Shown in pieces: positions 5,833-12,735 of a stretch of 14,404 nt of DNA (its first letter is position 1; every line of letters starts with the position of its first letter). A model generated the notes under the pieces. It did no database searches, was not told the origin of the DNA, and saw only the letters and a list, made by a program, of their open reading frames with translations. This stretch comes from CALWPV01 sp045632125 (lineage in GTDB: Bacteria; Bacillota; Clostridia; Lachnospirales; Bianqueaceae). Location of the stretch: contig JAZQWC010000046.1 in NCBI GenBank assembly GCA_045632125.1, positions 1 through 14,404 on the forward strand, in the 5' to 3' direction. Both the position numbers and the translations under genes were made by a program.

Positions 5833-6555
5833 ATGGAGTTTAGCACCAACAGTACATTTTTATATATTGTGGCCCTTGGTGTCATCCTGTTTGTTCTGGC
5901 TCAGTCCGTTTTCTTTTTGGTACGGGCTTATCGCCGCGGCAAACAGCTGGGCATTTCGACTGTCACTTTAAAGAAGACCATCGTGTCCACCTCGGTCTTC
6001 ACCATTGCCCCTGCTATTTCCTTTTTGGTGGGCATCATCACCCTGGCTAAGTTTTTGGGCATCCCGCTGCCCTGGATCCGCCTGAGCGTCATCGGCGCCA
6101 TCACCTATGAGCTGCCCGCCGCCACTTCCACTGCGAATGCTCTGGGCGTGTCGTTATCGGAGATGATCACCGATCCGCAGGTATACACTTCCATCGCCTG
6201 GGTTATGACCTTGGGCATTATTCCCAGCATCATCCTGCCTCCGATCCTGATGAAAAAGATCCGCGGCGGCATGATCAAACTGCAAAACAAAGACAGCAAA
6301 TGGAGCGATATGTTCCTGACCGCTATGTTCCTGGGTATGATCTCCGCCTTTTTGGGCATGGTTTTCGCCGACATCCGCACCGGCATCACCGGCTGGATCC
6401 CGATCTTCGTGCTGCTGGTATCCGCTCTGACCATGGCCATCTGCGGGCTGCTGATCAAAAAGCTGGGCTGGAAATGGCTCGAAACCTACGCCATGGCGCT
6501 GTGCATGGTGGTGGCCATGACCTTTGCCGCCGTCATCCCCCCGGTGCTGAGCTAA
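5833..6555 (+). CDS. DUF5058 family integral membrane protein
   Basis: 240 residues, polytopic, recognised as DUF5058 from overall character and sequence; function not established. Hydrophobic segments lie at about 9-30, 50-75, 82-105, 120-140, 160-180, 186-207 and 218-238. The loop GAITYELPAATSTANALG (88-105) carries an unusual Glu-Pro and Ser/Thr pattern that could line a substrate path. The start at 5833 has AAGGAGG eight bases upstream; longer in-frame starts lie before the promoter -10. The next gene starts 17 bases downstream, and a membrane-anchored M20 peptidase follows, so a two-part transporter that feeds or drains the peptidase is a reasonable inference. Moderately confident of the family, not of the role. 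Confidence 0.75.
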   Translation: MEFSTNSTFLYIVALGVILFVLAQSVFFLVRAYRRGKQLGISTVTLKKTIVSTSVFTIAPAISFLVGIITLAKFLGIPLPWIRLSVIGAITYELPAATSTANALGVSLSEMITDPQVYTSIAWVMTLGIIPSIILPPILMKKIRGGMIKLQNKDSKWSDMFLTAMFLGMISAFLGMVFADIRTGITGWIPIFVLLVSALTMAICGLLIKKLGWKWLETYAMALCMVVAMTFAAVIPPVLS

Positions 6556-6572
6556 GATAGGAGGAACATCAC

Positions 6573-7241
6573 ATGAGCAATAATCAAACTTCTAAATATA
6601 TGCAGGACACCGACCGTCTGGGTAAGATCTGGGTGTGGACTGCTGTCATCGTCATTTTGTTGGTTCCCGTTGTGGTTTGCCTCAAGTACAATGCCTGGCC
6701 CGAGGGCACTGCCGTACTCAAAGGTCTGCTGGGCGTGGCCCCCATCTACTGGACCGTGGGCGTCATCGAGGTCATCACCTACACTCCCATGTTGGGCGTG
6801 GGCGGCACCTACCTGGCCTTCGTGACCGGTAACCTGACCAGCCTTAAGGCTCCCAGCGCCCTCAGTGCCATGGAGAGCGCCGGAGTGAAACCCGGTACCG
6901 AAGAAGGTGAGGTCATCTCCACCATCGCCACCGCCACCAGTTCCATCGTAACCACCCTGATTCTGGCCGCCGGCGTCTTCCTGCTGGCCATGATCGCCCC
7001 GATCCTGAATTCCCCCGCGTTGGTGCCCGCCTTCGATAACATCCTGCCCGCCCTTTTCGGCGGTCTGGCTGTGGTGTACGTCAGCAAAAACTGGAAGCTT
7101 TCCATTACACCCCTGGTGTTCATGATCGCCCTGTTCCTGGCCGTGCCCTCTCTGGCCGGCTCCGTAGGCGTGCTGGTGCCCGTTGGCGTCATCGTGGCCC
7201 TCATCGCCGCCCGCATTATGTATAAGAAAGGATGGATCTGA
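6573..7241 (+). CDS. Polytopic membrane protein, partner of DUF5058 (function unknown)
   Basis: 222 residues; I do not recognise a named family with confidence. Hydrophobic segments at about 19-37, 56-85, 116-144, 157-170, 177-193 and 198-214 indicate an integral membrane protein. Between the second and third segments lies a hydrophilic region (about 89-114) with SLKAPSALSAMESAGVKPG, probably a cytoplasmic loop. AGGAGG lies eight bases before the ATG. The gene sits 17 bases after the DUF5058 gene and its stop is separated by one base from the M20 peptidase start, so the three are almost certainly co-translated. Two small unlike membrane proteins in series suggest a heteromeric transporter; substrate unknown. 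Confidence 0.75.
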   Translation: MSNNQTSKYMQDTDRLGKIWVWTAVIVILLVPVVVCLKYNAWPEGTAVLKGLLGVAPIYWTVGVIEVITYTPMLGVGGTYLAFVTGNLTSLKAPSALSAMESAGVKPGTEEGEVISTIATATSSIVTTLILAAGVFLLAMIAPILNSPALVPAFDNILPALFGGLAVVYVSKNWKLSITPLVFMIALFLAVPSLAGSVGVLVPVGVIVALIAARIMYKKGWI

Positions 7242-7242
7242 T

Positions 7243-8676
7243 ATGATTGGCTGGATTCTTTTAGGAATTGTCCTGTTATTCATTCTTGTTTTAATCGTTC
7301 GCACTCTGCGCTTTAAGCCCCTGGCTCAGCCGCCGGTGGCGGAAGCCCCTGTTAGTCTTGACCATGACAAAATCGTTCAAGACATGGCGGACATGATCCG
7401 CTGCGCCACCGTTTCCTATCCGGAGGAGGAGCGCATCGATCGCAGGGAGTTTGCCAAATTTGAAGCACTGCTTGCGGAACGTTTTCCCCGCATTTATTCT
7501 GCCTGTTCCTTTGAAAAGATTGGAAAAACCGGTCTGCTGTTTCTTCTGAAGGGCCGTTCTTCTGAAAAGCCCTCCGTATGTATGGCTCATTACGATGTGG
7601 TTCCCGCTGACGAAAACCAGTGGTCCAAACCTCCCTTCTGCGGTTTGGTGGAGGATGGCGTGATCTGGGGTCGCGGAACCTTAGACACCAAGGGAACCCT
7701 TTGCGGCGTAATGGAAGCATTAGAAGCTTTGCTTGCAGAAGGCTATGTTCCGAGCAATGACCTGTATCTGGCCTTTTCCGGTGAAGAGGAAGTCGGCGGC
7801 AATAGCTGTCCTGACATGGTAGCTCATTTGAAGTCCAAAGGCATCACACCTGCCATTGTGCTGGATGAAGGCGGCGCCGTAGTTGAAAACGTATTTCCCG
7901 GTGTGACTAAAGAATGTGCCCTGATCGGTATTGCGGAAAAGGGTGGTGTGAATTTTAAATTTACCTTGGAGTCCAAGGGCGGTCACGCCTCCACTCCTCC
8001 TGTGAAAACCGTATTGGGACAGCTGAGCCGTGCAGTGACTCGCATTGAAGAACATCCTTTTAAACGCCAGATCACTAAGCCGGTGGCAGAGATGTTTAAT
8101 ACACTGGGGCGTCATTCTTCTTTTATGTTCCGTATGATCTTTGCCAACCTGTGGTGCTTTGCTCCGGTGCTGGATATGATCTGCAAAAAATCCGGCGGTG
8201 AACTGAACGCCATGATGCGAACCACCACTGCAGTGACCCGCTTTGAAGGCAGCCCTGCTTATAATGTGCTGCCCTCCAAGGCCAGCTTCGGTGTGAATAT
8301 GCGTCTGCTAGGAAGCGACACCATGGAGTCCGCTAAGACCTATTTGGAAAAGACCATCGCGAACCCTGCAATTCGAGTAGAGAGAGTGAGTGGTATGAAT
8401 CCTTCCATCAACTCCGACACCTCCTGTGAGGAATGGAATATTCTGAAAACGGCCATTCGTCAGACCTGGCCGGAGGCCATTGTATCGCCTTATCTCATGA
8501 TGGCCTGCAGCGATTCTCGCCATTACTGCGCCATTACCGATCGCGTGTACCGCTTTTCCGCCATGCGGATGTCCAAGGAGGAACGCGGCATGATCCACGG
8601 TATCGATGAGCGTGTGCCCGTGGAAACCATGATCAAAACCGCTGAATTTTACGTGCGTTTGCTGCGGCTGCTGTAA
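7243..8676 (+). CDS. Membrane-anchored M20 family metallopeptidase (PM20D1/CPS1-like)
   Basis: Zinc-dependent amidohydrolase of 477 residues. A single N-terminal membrane segment (about 2-20) is followed by a basic flank, so the enzyme is anchored, as in yeast carboxypeptidase S and PM20D1, which cleave C-terminal or N-acyl amino acids. The M20 metal and catalytic set is complete: H116 and D118 in MAHYDVVP, bridging D148 in GRGTLDTKG, E181/E182 in SGEEEVGG, D208 in LDEGG and H452 in IHGIDE. H248 in GGHAS marks the inserted dimerisation domain. The start at 7243 follows the previous stop by one base, with AAGGAT upstream. A longer in-frame start inside the previous gene is not needed. The substrate is probably a small peptide or N-acyl amino acid handled by the two upstream membrane proteins. 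Confidence 0.9.
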   Translation: MIGWILLGIVLLFILVLIVRTLRFKPLAQPPVAEAPVSLDHDKIVQDMADMIRCATVSYPEEERIDRREFAKFEALLAERFPRIYSACSFEKIGKTGLLFLLKGRSSEKPSVCMAHYDVVPADENQWSKPPFCGLVEDGVIWGRGTLDTKGTLCGVMEALEALLAEGYVPSNDLYLAFSGEEEVGGNSCPDMVAHLKSKGITPAIVLDEGGAVVENVFPGVTKECALIGIAEKGGVNFKFTLESKGGHASTPPVKTVLGQLSRAVTRIEEHPFKRQITKPVAEMFNTLGRHSSFMFRMIFANLWCFAPVLDMICKKSGGELNAMMRTTTAVTRFEGSPAYNVLPSKASFGVNMRLLGSDTMESAKTYLEKTIANPAIRVERVSGMNPSINSDTSCEEWNILKTAIRQTWPEAIVSPYLMMACSDSRHYCAITDRVYRFSAMRMSKEERGMIHGIDERVPVETMIKTAEFYVRLLRLL

Positions 8677-8684
8677 GTTTTGGT

Positions 8685-8725
8685 CTGTTCAGGATCTGCC
8701 CAAAAGGTTGGCAGAATTCGGACAG
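8685..8725 (+). repeat. Two-step hairpin just after the M20 peptidase gene
   Basis: CTGTTC (8685-8690) pairs with GGACAG (8720-8725), and TCTGCC (8695-8700) with GGCAGA (8710-8715), with a symmetrical four-by-four internal loop. No T-run follows. It may protect the mRNA 3' end or be fortuitous. Confidence 0.35.
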
Positions 8726-8774
8726 GTATCGGCAGTTAACCTATATTCTCAAAAAATGATTTGCTTTATAATGT

Positions 8775-8820
8775 ATACCAGATGAGTCATCGACATATAC
8801 TCATCTGGTATCTTCTTTTT
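8775..8820 (+). terminator. Intrinsic terminator of the DUF5058/M20 operon
   Basis: A 13-bp perfect stem (ATACCAGATGAGT, 8775-8787, with ACTCATCTGGTAT, 8799-8811) with an 11-base loop is followed by CTTCTTTTT. It sits about 100 bases after the M20 stop codon. Confidence 0.75.
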
Positions 8821-8862
8821 AAAGGGAATGATATCTTTTTTATGTCAAATACTCCTATAAAT

Positions 8863-8915
8863 CAAACCCCGTCGGCTTCAGGTAGCAGAAGCAGACGGGG
8901 TTTGGTTTTATTTTT
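8863..8915. terminator. Second terminator, between convergent operons
   Basis: CAAACCCCGTC (8863-8873)/GACGGGGTTTG (8894-8904) extended by GCTTC/GAAGC (8875-8879/8888-8892) gives a GC-rich stem of 16 pairs. The plus strand continues GGTTTTATTTTT, a usable T-run. On the minus strand the tail is only ATTTATAG, so termination of the zinc-ribbon gene here, 30 bases after its stop, would be weaker. Apart from this and the preceding hairpins, the 268 bases between the genes hold nothing I recognise. Confidence 0.75.
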
Positions 8916-8944
8916 ATGTTTCACAATGAAATTTCTAATGTAGA

Positions 8945-10351
8945 TCAGCCTTTTTTCGGTTTGCAGGCAATTCCCAACGGAACAGCAAAGAGTAAAACGA
9001 TCAAGCTGATCGCATACTGCGCTGCCGGAATGGGCATACCCATTTGGGCAACCGCAGTCCATCCAAAGCTAAACAATGCATCCATCACTATGTATAGAAT
9101 GACAATAACACTGCCTAAAATTGCTTGCAGCCAGGCAGGAATACTACCTCTGGCTGATGCCGCAATCCAACTGAACAATGCCAACGGCAATAATACCTGT
9201 GCCAGCATCTGAGGCATCAGTGCACTATTCGCCATGCTCATGAGCTCTGCAGGTGTACCGATACTCATCAACATTTCGCTGCCTTTTGATAACACAACGA
9301 AAATCATAATAATGCCATATACAATGAGCACACTCATTCCGGGCACACTTACTTTCCAGTATTTCCACTTGTAACCCAGCATGCCATACACAAGAGCACC
9401 AATGATTAGATATATTGCGGGAATCGTATAGGTGGATACCACGGTACCGACCATCGACTGAGCGGCAATTGCAGCAGCACCTATGTAACTTCCTGTTATT
9501 AGGGTTCCCAGTGTTCCTTTTAACATCATTAACAGACTAATGAAAGGAATCAGCGTGATCAGCGACACCGCGCTGCGAGGCATCTTGTCAAACAAATCCA
9601 GGGCAACCTGACTTCTGGTTTTACGCTCTTTACCTCTTGCAATTAGAGTAAATACAAATGCTGCAACTCCCATTAACAACACCGGCAGTTCTACCATTAC
9701 AAAGCGACTCATACCTTGGCTTCGCATCAATTGCGTTCCTAGCTCAACTGTTTCCGCGTCCCACACATATATTTGAACCAAACTGGGGGCAAAAGCTAAT
9801 ACCAGCACCGTGATCAAAAGCGAACCCACTGCAGTCAGCAGCTGGAAAATTCCTCCTAACATTGCCAGCTTAAAAGCACCTCTTCTCTTTTGCAGCAATG
9901 CAATACCGGTGACAATAGCGATCAGTGCCGGTGCTTGAAACATTAGTGTTTCCAAGCTGGTTAACACCGAGCTGACAATCGTGGCTGCCGCCAAATAGAA
10001 ACTGCCATAAGCCGCTGCCATGCTCATGTTCATTACAGGAATACTAGGCAGCAAAAACATCACTGTTCCACTGACCAAAAATAAAATTCCCAAAAATACG
10101 GGATTTGCTAAAAGCGGCACCACCGGACGGACGGGTTCCTGCCATGTTTCATGTTCCTGAACCACTTCGGTTTGCTGAAACATCTCTGACTGAACTGTGT
10201 CCTCAATTTTTGTTTCGATCCCGATGGACTCCTCTATTGCTTTTGCTGCAGCTATTTCCGGCTGCGCCGGGTCAATCACAGCTGTTCCGCATTTCGCGCA
10301 GAACTTGGCTTCGTTTTTTAATTCAGTTCCGCACATTCTGCAATACTTCAT
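8945..10351 (-). CDS. Zinc-ribbon polytopic membrane protein
   Basis: 468 residues. It opens with a zinc ribbon, four cysteines at 4, 7, 18 and 21 in two CxxC pairs (CRMCG and CAKCG). A Glu/Gln-rich linker follows (about 28-75), then many hydrophobic segments (about 82-100, 108-135, 138-153, 165-190, 220-240, 263-290, 300-335, 340-355, 375-395, 405-425 and 445-462). Such zf-ribbon membrane proteins are common in Bacillota and mostly unassigned. A charged loop at about 240-262 (ARGKERKTRSQ) lies between membrane segments. The start has AGGAGG eight bases upstream. It is the third gene of an operon with two COG0523-type GTPase genes, starting 19 bases after the second. That context, plus the ribbon, suggests a link to zinc, possibly sensing; this is inference. 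Confidence 0.8.
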   Translation of the reverse strand: MKYCRMCGTELKNEAKFCAKCGTAVIDPAQPEIAAAKAIEESIGIETKIEDTVQSEMFQQTEVVQEHETWQEPVRPVVPLLANPVFLGILFLVSGTVMFLLPSIPVMNMSMAAAYGSFYLAAATIVSSVLTSLETLMFQAPALIAIVTGIALLQKRRGAFKLAMLGGIFQLLTAVGSLLITVLVLAFAPSLVQIYVWDAETVELGTQLMRSQGMSRFVMVELPVLLMGVAAFVFTLIARGKERKTRSQVALDLFDKMPRSAVSLITLIPFISLLMMLKGTLGTLITGSYIGAAAIAAQSMVGTVVSTYTIPAIYLIIGALVYGMLGYKWKYWKVSVPGMSVLIVYGIIMIFVVLSKGSEMLMSIGTPAELMSMANSALMPQMLAQVLLPLALFSWIAASARGSIPAWLQAILGSVIVILYIVMDALFSFGWTAVAQMGMPIPAAQYAISLIVLLFAVPLGIACKPKKG

Positions 10352-10370
10352 AGCTTATTCCTCCTCTTAT

Positions 10371-11339
10371 TTAAAAGAACGTTGCCACAGGCTGCGCGGG
10401 TGCGGGGCACTTTTCCATGGAGATCACATTTAAGATCGGTCCCTTTTCTCCGTACATTTTGTGGAATTTAATTTCAATTTTGAAGCGCATTTTGTACCAG
10501 CCGTTGTTGGTTGGCATATCTTTGGGCGGGCACTGTGCCAGCAAGCTGGCAAATTGGATGTCGGCTTCGCAGCAGGTCATGACCTGGCGGCCGAAGGCGA
10601 AGGTACCGGGAGCCACTCGATTGTTATAGACGGCGATGCCCGTGAATTCGACGGTTTTACCGCTGTATTTTTTCATATCTTCGGAAATATCACGGTACCA
10701 CAGGGCGTAATCATCGTCATCGATTTCGATTACATCGGCTTCCATGTCAAAGGGCAGAGGGTCTTCCAGGTCATCATATTCCACTTCACCGTTTTCGTAT
10801 TCATAGGCAATGTTGGCGCGGCGGCTTACACTGCGCACAATTTTGTGGAATAGGAGCTGGTCCATTCCTTCTTGGAAGCGGTTGAACACGGCCATGTCGC
10901 AGGTAGCCAGCTTGTCGACTACCAGTTCACGCATGTTCTTGTTGTAGGTGAGGAAGGTATTTGAGTCGATGAACAGGAATTCCTGATATATGGCCCAGTG
11001 TTCGGGCATGTTGTTGAACAGGTTGATCAGACGCCACATGCCGTTGTACTCGACGAGCACGCGGGTGGCCTGGTGCTTATCTTCTAAATATTGCAGTACT
11101 TTTGGGGTCAGATCGGATTCGTTTTCAATGACCTCGATGAATACATTTTCCATCTGCGGCAAGTCTTCATCGAATTCCACTTCACCCTCTTCACATACTA
11201 AAAACAGGGTGCGATCACCGACGTTGAAGCGGGGATCCTCTAAGGTACCTTTGATAAACTTGGACTTGCCGGCCTCTAAAAATCCGGTGAACAGATATAC
11301 CGGAAGTTCCTTTTGCTGATTGTTCTGAGTTTGAGCCAT
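10371..11339 (-). CDS. COG0523-like protein with degenerate G domain fused to a TIGR03943/DUF1980-like domain
   Basis: 322 residues in two parts. The first (about 12-170) follows the COG0523/CobW fold order but with altered motifs: P-loop GFLEAGKSK at 19-27 instead of GFLGAGKTT, CEEGEVEFDED at 49-59 in place of ENEFGE, no CxCC metal motif, VEYNGM at 96-101 for EPSG, and NRFQ at 153-156 for NKxD. The second (about 222-315) resembles the C-terminal domain of YcgQ-type TIGR03943 proteins: SGKTVEFTG, then RQVMTCCEAD with adjacent cysteines 256-257. A very acidic linker (about 183-211) joins them. The gene starts 23 bases after the His-rich COG0523 gene, and AGAGGA precedes the ATG. Probably a partner of that zinc chaperone; GTPase activity is doubtful. 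Confidence 0.8.
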   Translation of the reverse strand: MAQTQNNQQKELPVYLFTGFLEAGKSKFIKGTLEDPRFNVGDRTLFLVCEEGEVEFDEDLPQMENVFIEVIENESDLTPKVLQYLEDKHQATRVLVEYNGMWRLINLFNNMPEHWAIYQEFLFIDSNTFLTYNKNMRELVVDKLATCDMAVFNRFQEGMDQLLFHKIVRSVSRRANIAYEYENGEVEYDDLEDPLPFDMEADVIEIDDDDYALWYRDISEDMKKYSGKTVEFTGIAVYNNRVAPGTFAFGRQVMTCCEADIQFASLLAQCPPKDMPTNNGWYKMRFKIEIKFHKMYGEKGPILNVISMEKCPAPAQPVATFF

Positions 11340-11362
11340 TGGTGTTTCCTCTCTGGTTTTGC

Positions 11363-12532
11363 TTATGCGAACAGTTCTTTGATGGCTTCTTCTTTAATGT
11401 GGGCACCGATGACGCACAGGCGGCCGATCACCATGGCAGAGCCGATACGGACGCTGGTTTCTTCCGGTACATAGTCGAAATGGATCCAGTTTCCGTCTGT
11501 TCCGGCCACAATACCCTTGGCACGCAGGATGGTGCCGTATTTTTCTTCATCGTTCAAAGCGGCCAGCGCTGCTTCGATTTCTTCTACAGTGTATTTATGA
11601 GTGGTTTCGATACCCCAGCTGCCAAATACTTCATCGGCATGATGATGGTGATGGTCGTGATGATGATGGTCATGACAGCCGCAGTCGCAATGCTCACCGT
11701 GGTCATGATGGTGATGGTCGTGATGATGGTCGTGGCAGCCGCAGTCGCAGTGCTCATCGTGGTCATGATGGTGATGCTCATGATGATGGTCATGGCAGCC
11801 GCAGTCGCAATGCTCATCGTGGTCATGATGGTGATGCTCGTGTTCATGGTGATGATCATGGCAGCCGCAGTCGCAGTGCTCATCATGGTCATGATGGTGA
11901 TGCTCTTCTTCCAGTTCCTTCAGGGCATCGGCCAAAGTGCTCTTATGCTCCATAGCTTCCAAAATCTGTGCACCACTGATCTGATCCCAAGGAGTCGTAA
12001 TAATAGTAGCTTCGGTATTGTGCTCGCGCAGCAGTTCAATGCAGGCATCCAGCTTTTTCTGAGAAATTCCGTCGGTGCGGCTCAGAATAATGGAGTTCGC
12101 ATTTTCCACCTGATCGTTGTAGAATTCACCAAAGTTCTTCATATACATTTTGCATTTATTAGCATCCGCTACGGTGGTGAAGCTATTTAATTGAACGTCT
12201 TCCATATGCAGATTACGCACAGCTTTAATTACATCGCTGAGTTTGCCAACACCGGAAGGTTCGATGAGAATACGATCCGGATGAAACTGATGCAAAACCT
12301 TTTTCAAAGCTTCACCAAAGTCACCCACCAAACTGCAGCAAATACAACCGGAGTTCATTTCGGTGATCTCTACCCCGGCATCTTGCAGGAAGCCGCCATC
12401 GATGGCGATCTCTCCGAATTCATTTTCAATAAGTACCAGTTTTTCACCGGCAAAGGCTTCTGCAATTAATTTTTTAATTAAAGTAGTTTTACCGGCTCCT
12501 AAAAAGCCGGAGAATATATCAATTTTTGTCAT
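11363..12532 (-). CDS. COG0523 (CobW-like) GTPase, putative zinc metallochaperone with His/Cys repeat tract
   Basis: 389 residues, G3E GTPase. Walker A GFLGAGKTT is at 9-17, ENEFGE at 36-41, the metal-binding CxCC (CICC) at 63-66 and EPSG at 91-94; the base-recognition motif is SRTD at 151-154 rather than NKxD. Residues 211-298 form an extraordinary His/Asp/Cys tract of four repeats of about 20-22 residues, each with an HCDCGCH core. A CobW C-terminal domain follows (about 308-388, GNWIHFDYV). COG0523 proteins deliver zinc, cobalt or nickel; without cobalamin synthesis genes nearby, zinc is most likely. The start at 12532 was chosen because GGAGG lies nine bases upstream and the sequence then begins at the P-loop strand; an ATG 17 codons earlier adds atypical residues. 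First gene of a three-gene operon. Confidence 0.92.
   Translation of the reverse strand: MTKIDIFSGFLGAGKTTLIKKLIAEAFAGEKLVLIENEFGEIAIDGGFLQDAGVEITEMNSGCICCSLVGDFGEALKKVLHQFHPDRILIEPSGVGKLSDVIKAVRNLHMEDVQLNSFTTVADANKCKMYMKNFGEFYNDQVENANSIILSRTDGISQKKLDACIELLREHNTEATIITTPWDQISGAQILEAMEHKSTLADALKELEEEHHHHDHDEHCDCGCHDHHHEHEHHHHDHDEHCDCGCHDHHHEHHHHDHDEHCDCGCHDHHHDHHHHDHGEHCDCGCHDHHHHDHHHHHADEVFGSWGIETTHKYTVEEIEAALAALNDEEKYGTILRAKGIVAGTDGNWIHFDYVPEETSVRIGSAMVIGRLCVIGAHIKEEAIKELFA
11639..11902 (-). repeat. Tandem 60-66 bp repeats coding the His/Cys tract
   Basis: Four near-identical units encode residues 211-232, 233-252, 253-272 and 273-293 of the COG0523 protein, then five extra His. Unit lengths of 22, 20, 20 and 21 residues keep frame. 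Differences are few (Asp to Gly in the last unit, Glu/Asp exchanges), which suggests recent or ongoing expansion. Confidence 0.92.
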
Positions 12533-12581
12533 TTTGTTTTTCCTCCAACAGACAATAAATAAGCATTTCAAACCACTATTC

Positions 12582-12610
12582 ATTGTAGTCCTTTTTTAAG
12601 GAAAATGCAA
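12582..12610 (-). promoter_or_regulatory. Promoter of the COG0523 operon, with a palindrome in the spacer
   Basis: TTGCAT (12610-12605) and TACAAT (12587-12582) on the minus strand are 17 bases apart, giving a leader of about 43 nt. The spacer contains TCCTT-AAAA-AAGGA, a 5-bp-arm inverted repeat placed where a repressor would block RNA polymerase. No match to the Bacillus Zur box was seen. Confidence 0.65.
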
Positions 12611-12632
12611 GTAGAAGTCCTCGACAAAAAAA

Positions 12633-12674
12633 TGCAAACCCATTAGTCCCATTTGGGGCTCCCGTGGGTTTGCA
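12633..12674 (-). terminator. Intrinsic terminator of the phosphotransferase gene
   Basis: A perfect 10-bp stem (TGCAAACCCA with TGGGTTTGCA) around a 22-base loop that can fold further is followed on the minus strand by TTTTTTTG. The same structure, shortened to 8 bp, recurs 54 bases upstream in the transcript. Confidence 0.78.
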
Positions 12675-12735
12675 CTTCATCCTTTCGCAAACCCCTTCAC
12701 TCCAGTTTTGGGCTCCCGTGGGTTTGCACTTCATC
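12633..12735. repeat. 54-bp tandem direct repeat spanning the 3' end of a gene
   Basis: Two units share GGGCTCCCGTGGGTTTGCAC and flanking bases, offset by exactly 54 bases (TGGGTTTGCA at 12665 and at 12719). Each unit also holds the inverted GCAAACCC arm, so each can form a hairpin. The right-hand unit lies largely inside the phosphotransferase coding region and supplies its final codons. Confidence 0.85.

Noticed and set aside
6552..7304. Minus-strand open frame rich in Gly, His and Gln
   Set aside because: It is antisense to the DUF5058 partner gene and the start of the M20 gene. Its composition mirrors the hydrophobic codons opposite, and it has no ribosome-binding site or motif.
8767..8772. 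TATAAT as a promoter for a small RNA
   Set aside because: There is no -35 at a usable distance (best TTCTCA with 15 bases), and the start point would fall inside the left arm of the terminator stem.
8761..8943. Small plus-strand open frame of 60 codons
   Set aside because: It runs through both terminator hairpins, has no ribosome-binding site, and its Ser/Arg-rich middle is simply the GC-rich stem translated.
11639..11902. Possible CRISPR array from regularly spaced repeats
   Set aside because: The repeats are contiguous and in frame, code for a protein tract and have no unique spacers.
11339..12190. Plus-strand open frame with Met/Val/Ala-rich hydrophobic repeats
   Set aside because: It is the reverse reading of the His/Asp/Cys tract of the COG0523 gene (CAT and CAC codons read as ATG and GTG). 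It has no other support.
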